DNA of 58,716 nucleotides from Stutzerimonas frequens (GTDB lineage Bacteria > Pseudomonadota > Gammaproteobacteria > Pseudomonadales > Pseudomonadaceae): the NCBI RefSeq assembly GCF_024448335.1, contig NZ_JAMOHM010000021.1, positions 1-58,716 of the forward strand, given 5' to 3'. The notes under the pieces are model-generated. The model searched no databases. It saw only the letters and a program-made list of their open reading frames with translations, and was not told the origin of the DNA. Both the position numbers and the translations under genes were made by a program. This document shows, in pieces, positions 9,505 through 18,610 of the stretch (its first letter is position 1; each line of letters begins with the position of its first letter).

Positions 9505-10101
9505 ATGACCAAGCCACAGACCATGCTCCAGCTCAGTGGCCGCAGCTATAATCCGGCGGCGCTGACAAACGCCACCGTGCTGGTCATCGACGTACAGGAG
9601 GAGTACCGCAGCGGCGTGCTCGCCCTGCCAGCCCTGAACCGGGCATTGCCGGAGATTACTCGCCTGCTGGCGGCCGCAAGGGAGGCCGGCGCACCGATCG
9701 TCCATGTACATCACCTGGGCATTAGCGGCGGCCTGTTCGATCCGCAGGGCTTTCGTGGGCAGATCATGCCCGAAGCCGCGCCCCAGCCCGGCGAATCCAT
9801 CGTGGCAAAACGACTGCCCAATGCGTTCTCCGGCACCGAGCTGCACGAACTGCTGCAGAAGCTCGGGCGGCTCGATCTGATCGTGTGTGGATTCATGACT
9901 CACTCAAGCGTGAGTACCACTGTACGGGCGGCAAAGGACTATGGCTATCGCTGCACCTTGGTTGACAGTGCCTGCGCCACGCGTGATCTACCGATGGGCG
10001 ATGGCAGCATCGATGCCGACCAGGTCCACCGCATCGAAATGACGATCCTTGCGGACAATTTCGCCGTTTGCGTTCCGAATGTCGACGCGCTGAAGCGCTG
10101 A
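9505..10101 (+). CDS. isochorismatase-fold (cysteine hydrolase-like) protein with Ser at the nucleophile position
   Basis: The 198-residue product has the isochorismatase-like hydrolase fold. The start at 9505 has AAGGAG seven bases upstream. The catalytic Asp (D29 in VIDVQEEY) and Lys (K102 in VAKRLPNAFSGTEL) are present. In nicotinamidase and related amidases a Cys follows in the pattern THxCVSTT. Here the segment reads THSSVSTT, so S135 stands at that place. Isochorismatases such as EntB also lack the Cys, so the protein may be an isochorismatase-type or non-amidase enzyme. smr and folE follow on the same strand, matching the PA1674-1678 order of P. aeruginosa. The substrate is unknown. 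Confidence 0.82.
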   Translation: MTKPQTMLQLSGRSYNPAALTNATVLVIDVQEEYRSGVLALPALNRALPEITRLLAAAREAGAPIVHVHHLGISGGLFDPQGFRGQIMPEAAPQPGESIVAKRLPNAFSGTELHELLQKLGRLDLIVCGFMTHSSVSTTVRAAKDYGYRCTLVDSACATRDLPMGDGSIDADQVHRIEMTILADNFAVCVPNVDALKR

Positions 10102-10127
10102 CTTGCATCGCTCGGTTCGGAGGCTCC

Positions 10128-10685
10128 ATGCAAGACGACGACTTCTCTCTTTTCCAATCGGCGGTCCGCGGAGTCAGGCCGATCAAGCACGACCGTGCTG
10201 AAACAGGTAAAGCGCGCAGCAACCGCGAGCAAATTGCGACTCGTCGCAGCAATGCCACGACCAACAATGAAACGAATCGAGTCGACGGCCTTTCCGACCA
10301 GTTCGTCATAGACGTTGGCGCAGAGGATGAGCTGTACTGGGCTCGAGATGGCGTTCAGGACAGCCAGTTGCGCAAACTGAAGGCGGGCCAGATCCCGTTC
10401 GAAGGCAGCCTGGACCTGCATGGCATGAGCGTGGAAAAAGCCCGCGAACAGCTCTGGGATTTCATAGCCGAAGCCACGAAGCTCGAGGTTCGTTGCGTGC
10501 GCGTGACGCATGGTAAGGCGGCCAGACTCGACGGCAAACGTCCCCTGCTCAAGAGTCACGTCAACACCTGGCTTCGGCAGCACCCACAAGTGCTGGGCTT
10601 CACGTCCTGCCTGCCGCGCCACGGTGGGACTGGAGCACTTTACGTGATGCTCAAGCGCACCATGCTCGAAGGCCGCGACGAATAA
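10128..10685 (+). CDS. Smr-domain protein (SmrB/YfcN-like endonuclease family)
   Basis: The 185-residue product starts at the ATG at 10128 behind GGAGG. The C-terminal half is a Smr domain with LDLHGMSVEKA, RVTHGK and GGTGALYVML. The N-terminal 75 residues are polar and probably disordered. E. coli SmrB (YfcN) with this architecture cleaves mRNA between collided ribosomes, and the same role is likely but inferred here. In E. coli, smrB is also next to prmB, and the two are two genes apart in this window. That supports the assignment. Confidence 0.85.
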   Translation: MQDDDFSLFQSAVRGVRPIKHDRAETGKARSNREQIATRRSNATTNNETNRVDGLSDQFVIDVGAEDELYWARDGVQDSQLRKLKAGQIPFEGSLDLHGMSVEKAREQLWDFIAEATKLEVRCVRVTHGKAARLDGKRPLLKSHVNTWLRQHPQVLGFTSCLPRHGGTGALYVMLKRTMLEGRDE

Positions 10686-10781
10686 AGCGTGCAGATCAGT
10701 CACCTGACTACGCGGCACACTTGCCAGCGGGGCGGGCGCACCCTACCCTTCGCCTTCGCTATGTACCCGACAGGTAGCTCA

Positions 10782-11327
10782 ATGTCCCTGGAACAACACT
10801 ACACCGCGATCCTTGGCCAGCTTGGCGAGGACGTTAACCGCGAAGGCCTGCTCGACACGCCCAAGCGCGCCGCCAAAGCCATGCAGTACCTGTGCAAGGG
10901 CTACCAGCAGACGCTGGAGGAAGTGACCAACGGCGCACTGTTCAGCTCCGATAACAGCGAAATGGTGCTGGTCAAGAACATCGAGCTGTATTCACTTTGC
11001 GAACATCACATGCTGCCGTTCATCGGCAAGGCGCATGTCGCGTATCTGCCCAATGGCAAAGTGCTCGGCCTGTCGAAGGTCGCGCGGATTGTCGAGATGT
11101 ACGCGCGCAGGCTGCAGATTCAGGAAAACCTGACCCGCGAGATCGCCGAAGCGATGCAGCAGGTCACCGGAGCCTCCGGCGTTGCCGTGGTCATCGAGGC
11201 CCAGCACATGTGCATGATGATGCGCGGCGTCGAGAAGCAGAACTCGTCCATGGTCACCTCGGTGATGCTGGGCCAATTCCGCGACAATGCCGCTACTCGC
11301 AGCGAGTTTCTCGGGCTGGTGAAGTGA
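10782..11327 (+). CDS. folE: GTP cyclohydrolase I
   Basis: FolE converts GTP to 7,8-dihydroneopterin triphosphate, the first step of tetrahydrofolate synthesis. The 181-residue product begins at the ATG at 10782 with weak AGG upstream. An upstream in-frame start at 10689 would add an unrelated extension. Zinc ligands of the standard type Ia enzyme are visible: C73 and H76 in LCEHHMLPF and C144 in [10 protein letters not shown]. It corresponds in context to one of the two folE genes of P. aeruginosa (folE2, PA1674). Confidence 0.95.
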   Translation: MSLEQHYTAILGQLGEDVNREGLLDTPKRAAKAMQYLCKGYQQTLEEVTNGALFSSDNSEMVLVKNIELYSLCEHHMLPFIGKAHVAYLPNGKVLGLSKVARIVEMYARRLQIQENLTREIAEAMQQVTGASGVAVVIEAQHMCMMMRGVEKQNSSMVTSVMLGQFRDNAATRSEFLGLVK

Positions 11328-11331
11328 CGCG

Positions 11332-11366
11332 ATAAAGAGACAGGGCCTTCACGGCCCTGCTCTGTC
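11332..11366. terminator. hairpin between convergent folE and glutathione transferase genes
   Basis: CAGGGCC at 11341-11347 pairs with GGCCCTG at 11353-11359, and flanking AGA and TCT sequences can extend the stem. It lies between two convergent stop codons, so it is probably a shared terminator. It lacks a long T-tract. Confidence 0.5.
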
Positions 11367-11371
11367 TTCAG

Positions 11372-11974
11372 TCAATCGTACATGCCGACATGCCGTGGAT
11401 GGCTCGCAACGCGCTGCAGCCACTGGCGAATCGCAGGATATCCGCCCAGATCAAAGCCGCCTTCTTCCGCGACATGGGTGTACGCGTAGAGCGCAACGTC
11501 GGCGATCGAATAGTGGTCTCCCACCAGATAAGGCGTGCGCAGCAGCTGCTGCTCCATCACGTTGAGTGCATGATAGCCGTCGAGTTGCTTGGCCTCGTAT
11601 TCCTCGCGTCGCTCCTCCGGCATACCCAGATAGACCTTGATGTACCGCGCCACGGCGATGAACGGCTCGTGGCTGTACTGCTCGAAGAACTGCCACTGCA
11701 GCACCTGGGTGCGCAGGCGCGGATCGGTCGGCAGGAACTCGCTACCCTCTGCCAGGTAATTCAGGATGGCGTTGGACTCCCATAGACAGGAGCCATCCTC
11801 AAGCTCCAGCACTGGGATCTTGCCGTTCGGATTCTTCTTGAGGAAATCCTCCGAGCGCGTCTCGCCTCGAAGGATGTTAATCGGAACCCACTCGTACGGC
11901 TGGCTCAGCAGGTGCAGCATCAGCTTGATCTTGTAGCAATTACCTGACCGGTAATCGCCATAGACTTTCAACAT
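11372..11974 (-). CDS. glutathione S-transferase family protein
   Basis: The 200-residue product has an N-terminal thioredoxin-like GST domain (LKVYGDYRSGNCYKIKL, NPNGKIPVLELEDG, the ESNAIL glutathione gamma-glutamyl motif) and a C-terminal helical domain with SIADVALYAYTH. The start at 11974 is preceded by GGGAGGGGAG, and an upstream extension to 12013 has no such site. It lies 46 bases after the aminotransferase gene on the same strand. The substrate is unknown. It could act in detoxification. Confidence 0.88.
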   Translation of the reverse strand: MLKVYGDYRSGNCYKIKLMLHLLSQPYEWVPINILRGETRSEDFLKKNPNGKIPVLELEDGSCLWESNAILNYLAEGSEFLPTDPRLRTQVLQWQFFEQYSHEPFIAVARYIKVYLGMPEERREEYEAKQLDGYHALNVMEQQLLRTPYLVGDHYSIADVALYAYTHVAEEGGFDLGGYPAIRQWLQRVASHPRHVGMYD

Positions 11975-12020
11975 GGTCTCCCCTCCCGATCGACCCGCGG
12001 CGCGGGTCAGCAATTACTCC

Positions 12021-13187
12021 TCAAGCAGCTTCCAGCGCACCGGCGTCGCGAATGACCTGCGCCAACCTGCGCAGCCCCTCGCCCATGCGCTCGGCCGCGA
12101 CATGGCTGAAGTTCAGCCGCAGGTAACCGGGATTCGCATCCGGGTCGACGAAGAAGGGCTCGCCGGGCATGAAAACGACGTCTTCGGCCAGCGCCTGATT
12201 GAGCAGCGTCCGCGTGTCCAGCGGCTGCTTGAGGGTCAACCAGAAGAACAGCCCGCCCTGCGGCAGCTCCCAGGTCGCCAGATCACGGAAGTGCTCGTCC
12301 AGCGCCTCCTGCATGGCATCGCGGCGGACTCGGTAGAACTCGCGCAACCGTTCGAGATGCGCCAGGTAACGGTCGCTGCCCAGCCATTGCAGGGCCTGCC
12401 ATTGCCCGACCCGATTGCTATGCAGGTCGGCCGACTGCTTCAGGCGCAGCAGATAAGGAAACAGGTCCGCAGATGCGATCAGGTAACCAACCCGCAGGCC
12501 GGGCAGCAGTGTCTTGGAAACCGTGCCTGTATATATCCAGCTGGCCCGCTTGAGGCGCGACACGATGGGCCTGGCGCTACCCTGATCGAACACCAGCTCA
12601 CGGTACGGCTCGTCCTCCAGCAAGGTCACTCCGAACTCATCCAGCAAACCGGCAACCGCCTCACGTTTGGCTTCGCTGTAACGCACCGCAGAAGGATTCT
12701 GGAAAGTCGGAATCAGGTAAGCGAAAGCTGGCGCATGCTGCTCCAGGGTGTCACGCAATGCCGCGAGGTCCGGTCCATCAGCCTCTTGTGGAACGGCCAG
12801 GCACTGAGCGCCGAACAGCTGGAACGATTGCAGCGCGGCAAGGTAAGTCGGCGCCTCGACCAGAACCTCGGTGCCCGCGTCGATGAACAGCTTCGAGGCG
12901 AGATCCAGCGTCTGCTGCGACCCGCTGACGATCAGCACCTGGCTGGCCTCGCAAGGCACGCCCAAGGCCCGGGCCTGGGCGGCGATCGCTTCGCGAAGTG
13001 CAGGCTCGCCTTCGCTCATCCCGTACTGCCCCATGCTTGCAGGTAGTTCGGTCCAATCCACTGCAGGCAACATCGCCTCAGCCGGCAACCCACCGGCGAA
13101 GGACATCACTTCAGGACGCTGGGCTGCAGCGAGAATTTCACGAATCAGGGAGCTTTTCAGGCGAGTAATGCGTTCGGAGAAGGCCAT
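12021..13187 (-). CDS. PLP-dependent aminotransferase, 2-aminoadipate/MocR-like fold type I
   Basis: This 388-residue protein is a fold type I aminotransferase related to LysN (2-aminoadipate aminotransferase) and to the catalytic half of MocR regulators, but it has no DNA-binding domain. K225 in the motif GTVSKTLLPGLRVGY should bind PLP. SGSQQTLDL, PTFQNPS and EDEPYREL are the other cofactor motifs. The start at 13187 (MAFSERIT) fits the family. ATGs at 13193 and 13214 are alternatives. It is divergent from a MarR-type regulator, which may control it. The amino donor and acceptor are unknown. Confidence 0.87.
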   Translation of the reverse strand: MAFSERITRLKSSLIREILAAAQRPEVMSFAGGLPAEAMLPAVDWTELPASMGQYGMSEGEPALREAIAAQARALGVPCEASQVLIVSGSQQTLDLASKLFIDAGTEVLVEAPTYLAALQSFQLFGAQCLAVPQEADGPDLAALRDTLEQHAPAFAYLIPTFQNPSAVRYSEAKREAVAGLLDEFGVTLLEDEPYRELVFDQGSARPIVSRLKRASWIYTGTVSKTLLPGLRVGYLIASADLFPYLLRLKQSADLHSNRVGQWQALQWLGSDRYLAHLERLREFYRVRRDAMQEALDEHFRDLATWELPQGGLFFWLTLKQPLDTRTLLNQALAEDVVFMPGEPFFVDPDANPGYLRLNFSHVAAERMGEGLRRLAQVIRDAGALEAA

Positions 13188-13267
13188 TTCCATACCAGGT
13201 GCGAGGCGTTGCAAAATAAGTCAAACTTCTTGACCGAAATTACGCCTCTCATAATAAATACGTCAAT
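13188..13267. promoter_or_regulatory. divergent promoter region between aminotransferase and MarR genes
   Basis: An 80-base A+T-rich gap separates two divergent genes and must hold both promoters. I see no clear inverted repeat that would mark the MarR operator. Confidence 0.4.
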
Positions 13268-13711
13268 ATGCCTGACCTAAAAAAAAGCGCCGTGCAGCGC
13301 CAGATAATGGAAAGCTTCTTTCTCGGCTATCAGGCTTTCACGGCAAAGCCTGACGAGATGCTGGCCCGTCGCGGCCTGTCCCGCGTGCACCACCGCATCC
13401 TGTTCTTTATCGCCAGCTATCCCGACCTGAGCGTCAAGGAACTGCTGAGCTACCTGGGCGTTACCAAGCAGGCGCTGAACACACCGTTGCGCCAGCTGAT
13501 CGAAATGCATCTGGTGGAAAGCCTCACGGCGGAGGACGACAAGCGCAAACGCATGCTGCGCTTCACCGCCGAGGGAGCGAAGCTCGAGCAAGCACTGCGC
13601 CGGGAACAGGTCAGACTGCTGCAACGCGCCTTCGATGATGCAGGGGAACAAGCGGTGGACGGCTGGCTCGCGGTCAACCAGGCGCTCGCTGTGGAAAAGG
13701 CCAGGGGCTGA
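13268..13711 (+). CDS. MarR-family transcriptional regulator
   Basis: The 147-residue product has the MarR winged helix-turn-helix: VHHRILFFIASYPDLSVKELLSYLGVTKQALNTPLRQLI, followed by the wing region TAEDDKRKRMLRFTAEG. The long first helix and C-terminal helix for dimerisation are present. It is divergent from the aminotransferase/GST pair, the usual arrangement for local control by a MarR repressor. The ligand is unknown. It is separated from rpsA by a strong bidirectional terminator. Confidence 0.88.
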   Translation: MPDLKKSAVQRQIMESFFLGYQAFTAKPDEMLARRGLSRVHHRILFFIASYPDLSVKELLSYLGVTKQALNTPLRQLIEMHLVESLTAEDDKRKRMLRFTAEGAKLEQALRREQVRLLQRAFDDAGEQAVDGWLAVNQALAVEKARG

Positions 13712-13758
13712 TAACCCTCGCAGCGCCGGGGGCTTCACTTCGCCAGAACCGCGGGCAC

Positions 13759-13788
13759 AAAAAAGGGCGACCGAAGTCGCCCTTTTTT
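13759..13788. terminator. bidirectional intrinsic terminator between marR and rpsA
   Basis: The stem GGGCGAC (13765-13771) and GTCGCCC (13776-13782) has a CGAA loop. It is flanked by six A and six T, so it works on both strands, ending rpsA transcripts and the MarR gene. Confidence 0.9.
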
Positions 13789-13804
13789 CATGAAGAACCC
13801 GAAC

Positions 13805-15487
13805 TTAGTTCTGGTTTTCCATCTGAGCACGGATCAGATCACCAATGGTGGTCGGGCCGGTGCTTTCAACTTCCTGCTTAGTGCGCAGCTCTTTCATCGC
13901 GTCCTTCTCGTCTTCGACGTCTTTGGACTTGATGGACAGGCTGATCACGCGGGACTTGCGGTCGATGCTGATGATCTTGGCTTCAACTTCGTCGCCTTCC
14001 TTCAGCACGTTGCGCGCATCTTCAACACGGTCGCGGCTGATTTCGGACGCCTTCAGGGTCGCTTCGATATCGTTGCCCAGATCGATGATGGCGCCTTTGG
14101 CGTCAACTTCTTTCACGGTACCGCGAACGATGCTGCCCTTGTCATTGACGGCGGCGTAGTTGGAGAACGGATCGTCTTCCAGCTGCTTGATGCCCAGGGA
14201 GATACGCTCACGCTCCGGATCGACCGACAGGATGACGGTGTCCAGCTCATCGCCCTTCTTGAAGCGGCGAACGGCTTCTTCACCCGGCTCGTTCCAGGAG
14301 ATGTCGGACAGGTGAACCAGACCGTCGATGCCGCCATCCAGACCGATGAAGATACCGAAATCGGTGATCGACTTGATGGTGCCGGAGATACGGTCGCCCT
14401 TGTTGAACTGGCTGGAGAAATCTTCCCACGGGTTGGATTTGCACTGCTTGATGCCCAGGGAGATACGACGACGCTCTTCGTCGATGTCCAGAACCATGAC
14501 TTCCACTTCGTCGCCGACCTGAACGACCTTCGACGGGTGAATGTTCTTGTTGGTCCAGTCCATTTCGGAAACGTGCACCAGACCTTCGACACCTTCTTCC
14601 AGCTCGGCGAAGCAGCCGTAGTCGGTCAGATTGGTGACGCGGGCCTGCACGCGGGTGCCTTCCGGGTAACGAGCCTTGATGGCAACCCATGGGTCTTCGC
14701 CCAGTTGCTTCAGGCCCAGCGATACGCGGTTGCGCTCGCGGTCGAACTTCAGCACCTTGACATCGATCTCGTCGCCAACGTTGACGATCTCGGACGGATG
14801 CTTGATGCGCTTCCAGGCCATGTCGGTGATGTGCAGCAGACCATCGACGCCGCCCAGGTCAACGAACGCACCGTAGTCGGTGAGGTTCTTGACGATACCC
14901 TTGACCTGCTGGCCTTCCTGCAGGGATTCCAGCAGAGCTTCGCGCTCGGCGCTGTTCTCGGCTTCCAGCACGCTGCGACGGGAAACGACAACGTTGTTGC
15001 GCTTCTGATCGAGCTTGATGACCTTGAACTCGAGCTCTTTGCCTTCCAGGTGAGTGGTGTCGCGCACAGGGCGGACATCGACCAGCGAACCCGGCAGGAA
15101 CGCGCGGATGCCGTTGACGTCGACGGTGAAGCCACCTTTGACCTTGCCGTTGATGACGCCCTTGACCACTTCTTCTGCAGCGAAAGCCGCTTCCAGAACA
15201 ATCCAGGATTCCGCGCGCTTGGCCTTTTCACGGGACAGCTTGGTTTCGCCAAAGCCATCTTCAACCGCGTCCAGAGCAACGTGGACCTCGTCACCCACCT
15301 TGATGGTCAGCTCGCCCTGCTCGTTGTAGAACTGCTCGACCGGGATGACGCCCTCGGACTTGAGGCCGGCATGCACGGTGACCCAGTCACCGTCGATGTC
15401 GACCACGATGCCGGTGATGATGGCGCCCGGCTGCATGTCGAGGGATTTAAGGCTTTCTTCAAAAAGTTCTGCGAAGCTTTCGCTCAT
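13805..15487 (-). CDS. rpsA: 30S ribosomal protein S1
   Basis: S1 binds mRNA on the 30S subunit and is needed to start translation on most messages. The 560-residue protein starts at the ATG at 15487 with AGGA upstream and matches the standard length. Six S1 (OB-fold) repeats are visible from about residue 20 to 530, with recurring motifs such as [37 protein letters not shown] and [19 protein letters not shown]. It follows cmk, as in most proteobacteria. ihfB, which commonly follows rpsA, is absent. A terminator and the MarR gene come next. Confidence 0.97.
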   Translation of the reverse strand: MSESFAELFEESLKSLDMQPGAIITGIVVDIDGDWVTVHAGLKSEGVIPVEQFYNEQGELTIKVGDEVHVALDAVEDGFGETKLSREKAKRAESWIVLEAAFAAEEVVKGVINGKVKGGFTVDVNGIRAFLPGSLVDVRPVRDTTHLEGKELEFKVIKLDQKRNNVVVSRRSVLEAENSAEREALLESLQEGQQVKGIVKNLTDYGAFVDLGGVDGLLHITDMAWKRIKHPSEIVNVGDEIDVKVLKFDRERNRVSLGLKQLGEDPWVAIKARYPEGTRVQARVTNLTDYGCFAELEEGVEGLVHVSEMDWTNKNIHPSKVVQVGDEVEVMVLDIDEERRRISLGIKQCKSNPWEDFSSQFNKGDRISGTIKSITDFGIFIGLDGGIDGLVHLSDISWNEPGEEAVRRFKKGDELDTVILSVDPERERISLGIKQLEDDPFSNYAAVNDKGSIVRGTVKEVDAKGAIIDLGNDIEATLKASEISRDRVEDARNVLKEGDEVEAKIISIDRKSRVISLSIKSKDVEDEKDAMKELRTKQEVESTGPTTIGDLIRAQMENQN

Positions 15488-15680
15488 GTTGATTCCTGCT
15501 GTTTTCGGGCGAGGATCCGCCCAATCTCCACATTCCAGACAATGTGGGTTCATTCATATAAAAAAAGGCCTGCGGGACTGGATCTGGTCTCCCACATGCC
15601 TCCTTGTTAACGGCTCGAGGTGCGCAACCTACTGGCTGCGCTGACTTCGAAGTCCGTTTGGCCGCCTTTCGGCGTTCCGA
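15488..15680 (-). promoter_or_regulatory. rpsA: rpsA leader region
   Basis: The 193-base gap between cmk and rpsA contains a perfect 7-bp hairpin (CCACATT at 15528-15534, AATGTGG at 15541-15547) about 40 bases before the start codon. In E. coli the rpsA leader folds into hairpins that S1 binds to repress its own translation. The same function is plausible here. Confidence 0.45.
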
Positions 15681-16370
15681 TCATCCAGCCAAGTCGCGAT
15701 CGGCGACTTCGCTAAGAATCCTTTGCAGCACTTCTTCAATAGAGAGTGTAGTGGAATCCAGCTGAATGGCATCGTCTGCCGGCTTCAGTGGCGCTACCGC
15801 TCGCTGGGTATCGCGCTCGTCGCGCTCCCGGATCTCCTCAAGAAGACTCGCGAGATTAACATCATCACCGCGCGCCTTCAACTGCAAGTAGCGTCTGCGG
15901 GCACGCTCTTCAGCGCTGGCGGTAAGGAATATCTTCAGTGGCGCATCGGGGAACACGACGGTTCCCATGTCGCGTCCGTCAGCGACCAGGCCGGGCGCCT
16001 CGCGAAAGGCTTTCTGTCGCTGCAACAGCGCAGTCCGAACCACCGGCAATGCCGCGACCTGGGAAGCACCCGCACCGACGGTCTCGTTGCGAATGGCCTC
16101 GGTGACTTCCTCGCCCTCGAGGATGATGATCATACCGTGCCCATCGCGGGCAGCGCCGAACTGCACATCCAGATGCTCGGCAAGCACCTTCAGGGATTCC
16201 TCGTTGGTCAGGTCGACACCATGATTGCGCGCAGCGAAGGCCAGCAAACGGTACAGGGCGCCGGAATCGAGGAAATTCCAGCCGAGCTTGCCGGCGAGCA
16301 ACGCGGCGACGGTTCCCTTGCCCGAGCCGCTGGGCCCGTCGATGGTGATGACTGGTACCGGCTTGATCAT
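15681..16370 (-). CDS. cmk: cytidylate kinase
   Basis: Cmk phosphorylates CMP and dCMP with ATP. The 229-residue protein has the P-loop GPSGSGKGT at residues 12-20, the substrate-binding ARNHG and [12 protein letters not shown] motifs, and the LID segment [13 protein letters not shown]. The start at 16370 overlaps the aroA-tyrA stop (ATGA), so translation is coupled. The order aroA-cmk-rpsA is conserved widely in proteobacteria. Confidence 0.97.
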   Translation of the reverse strand: MIKPVPVITIDGPSGSGKGTVAALLAGKLGWNFLDSGALYRLLAFAARNHGVDLTNEESLKVLAEHLDVQFGAARDGHGMIIILEGEEVTEAIRNETVGAGASQVAALPVVRTALLQRQKAFREAPGLVADGRDMGTVVFPDAPLKIFLTASAEERARRRYLQLKARGDDVNLASLLEEIRERDERDTQRAVAPLKPADDAIQLDSTTLSIEEVLQRILSEVADRDLAG

Positions 16371-18610
16371 GAGGCGCCCTCCGCCTGAACCTGCATCCCG
16401 GCCCGCTGAGCCAGGTCGAGGAAATTGGGGAACGAGGTCGCCACGTTCGCGCAATCGTGGATGCGGATCGGACCGCTGGCGCGCAGCGCAGCGACGCTGA
16501 ACGACATGGCGATACGATGATCACCGTGCGCCCAGACTTCACCGGAACCGATCATGCCACCCTCGATGACGATGCCATCGGGTGTCGGTTCCGCCTTGAT
16601 ACCCAGCGTCTGCAGGCCGTCAGCCATAACCTGGATACGATCCGACTCCTTGACGCGCAGCTCCTCGGCACCGCGTAGGGTCGTACGTCCCTGGGCACAT
16701 GCCGCGGCAACGAAGAGCACGGGGAACTCGTCGATGGCCAGCGGCACCAGATCCTCGGGAATGTCGATGCCCTTGAGCTGCGCACCACGAACGCGAATAT
16801 CAGCGACTGGCTCGCCGCCCACCTCGCGAAGATTTTCCAGGACGATATCGCCACCCATCAGCTTGAGGATGTCGACCACGCCGGTGCGAGTCGGGTTGAT
16901 CCCCACGTGCTCGAGTACGATCTCGGAGCCCGGTGCAATGCTGGCCGCGACCATGAAGAAGGCTGCCGAGGAAATATCCGCCGGCACCTCGATATGGGTG
17001 CCATGCAGCTTGTGCCCGGGCTCGACGATCGCGGTGCGCCCCTCGACTGTCACCGGATAGCCGAAACCACGCAGCATGCGTTCGGTGTGGTCACGCGTCG
17101 GTGCGGGCTCGGTCACGGAGGTCTGGTCGGCCGCGTACAGGCCGGCCAGCAGCAGGCAGGACTTGACCTGCGCGCTGGCCATCGGCATGTCGTAATGCAT
17201 TCCGGACAGACGCTGGCCGCCGCGAATGGTCAGCGGCGGACGCCCTTCCGGTGCAGTCTCGATGACCGCGCCCATCTCGCGCAGCGGCTTGGCGACGCGA
17301 TTCATCGGGCGCTTGGACAGCGAGGCATCGCCGGTAAGGGTGGTATCGAACGGCTGCGCCGCGAGCAAGCCGGACAACAGGCGCATGGAGGTGCCAGAGT
17401 TACCCAGATAGATCGGGCCAGGCGGCGGCTTCAGACCATGCAGGCCAACGCCATGGACGGTCACCCGCCCCTGCTGCGGGCCTTCGATGACCACACCCAT
17501 GTCACGGAACGCCTGAATCGTGGCGAGGGCGTCTTCACCTTCGAGAAAACCCTCGACTTCGGTGGTCCCTTCCGCCAGGGAACCCAGCATGATCGAACGA
17601 TGCGAAATGGATTTGTCGCCTGGGACACGCAGATGGCCGGTCAGGCTGCCGCCAGGATTGGCGAGGAAAACGAGGTCATTGGAATGCATAACGTCCACAT
17701 AGGCTCGGCGAGCCAGTATTTTGCTGAAATGTTCCCGGGCAGCCCGGGCGCGCGTGAACACGCCCAACAACCTGTGCCCGTCTCCTTCATCGACCGCGGC
17801 GCGCAGGGCGTCGAGGTCGGCACGAAAATCATCCAGGGTATGCAGCACCGCCTCGCGATTGGCGAGGAAGATGTCGTGCCACATCACCGGGTCGCTACCG
17901 GCAATACGGGTGAAATCACGAAACCCACCCGCCGCGTAACGGAAGATCTCGAGATTCTCATGGCGCTTGGCGAGCGAATCAACCAGACCGAAGGCCAACA
18001 GGTGCGGCAGGTGACTAGTGGCGGCCAGCACCTCGTCGTGGTGCGCCACGTCCATGTGCTCGACATCGGCACCGAGCGCCGCCCAAAGCCGGGTCACCAG
18101 CGCAAGCGCCTGCGGATCGGTGTTCTTCAGCGGAGTCAGTATGACCTTGTGGCGGCGGAACAGCGTGCTCTTGGCCGCCATGACACCACTGAGCTCCGAC
18201 CCGGCGATGGGATGGCCGGGAACGAAACGCGACGGCATCTCGCCGAACACGTTGTGCGCGCAGCGCACCACATTGCCCTTGGCGCTGCCGACATCGGTGA
18301 TCACGGCGGAGCCCAGGTCGAGCTTCGCCAGCTCGCCGAGCAGTCGTTCCAGGGCGAGGATGGGTGTGGCGAGCTGAATAACGTCGGCGTCACGGCAGGC
18401 TTCGGCCAGCGTGTCGGCACAGCGATCCACCACGCCCAGCTCGACCGCCAGTTCACGCGAGCGGGCGTCCAGATCGAAGCCGACCACGTCGCGGCAACGG
18501 CCGGACTCACGCAGCCCCTTGGCAAACGAACCGCCAATCAACCCGAGCCCGATCACCACCAGACGATCGATGACAGGTGTCGCACTTTTTTCCACGGGGG
18601 CTGGGCTCAC
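16367..18610 (-). CDS. bifunctional prephenate (cyclohexadienyl) dehydrogenase / EPSP synthase fusion
   Basis: One 747-residue polypeptide joins two enzymes of aromatic amino acid synthesis. Residues 1 to about 300 are a TyrA-type dehydrogenase, with NAD-binding GLGLIGGS at residues 21-28 and the HPIAGSE and [14 protein letters not shown] motifs. From about residue 315 to the end is AroA, with K333 in [22 protein letters not shown] and the late RVKESDR motif. The fusion is typical of Pseudomonas. The sequence motifs [10 protein letters not shown] and GNSGTS resemble class II-type EPSP synthases. It overlaps hisC and cmk by four bases each. No frameshift is visible at the junction. Confidence 0.95.
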   Translation of the reverse strand: MSPAPVEKSATPVIDRLVVIGLGLIGGSFAKGLRESGRCRDVVGFDLDARSRELAVELGVVDRCADTLAEACRDADVIQLATPILALERLLGELAKLDLGSAVITDVGSAKGNVVRCAHNVFGEMPSRFVPGHPIAGSELSGVMAAKSTLFRRHKVILTPLKNTDPQALALVTRLWAALGADVEHMDVAHHDEVLAATSHLPHLLAFGLVDSLAKRHENLEIFRYAAGGFRDFTRIAGSDPVMWHDIFLANREAVLHTLDDFRADLDALRAAVDEGDGHRLLGVFTRARAAREHFSKILARRAYVDVMHSNDLVFLANPGGSLTGHLRVPGDKSISHRSIMLGSLAEGTTEVEGFLEGEDALATIQAFRDMGVVIEGPQQGRVTVHGVGLHGLKPPPGPIYLGNSGTSMRLLSGLLAAQPFDTTLTGDASLSKRPMNRVAKPLREMGAVIETAPEGRPPLTIRGGQRLSGMHYDMPMASAQVKSCLLLAGLYAADQTSVTEPAPTRDHTERMLRGFGYPVTVEGRTAIVEPGHKLHGTHIEVPADISSAAFFMVAASIAPGSEIVLEHVGINPTRTGVVDILKLMGGDIVLENLREVGGEPVADIRVRGAQLKGIDIPEDLVPLAIDEFPVLFVAAACAQGRTTLRGAEELRVKESDRIQVMADGLQTLGIKAEPTPDGIVIEGGMIGSGEVWAHGDHRIAMSFSVAALRASGPIRIHDCANVATSFPNFLDLAQRAGMQVQAEGAS

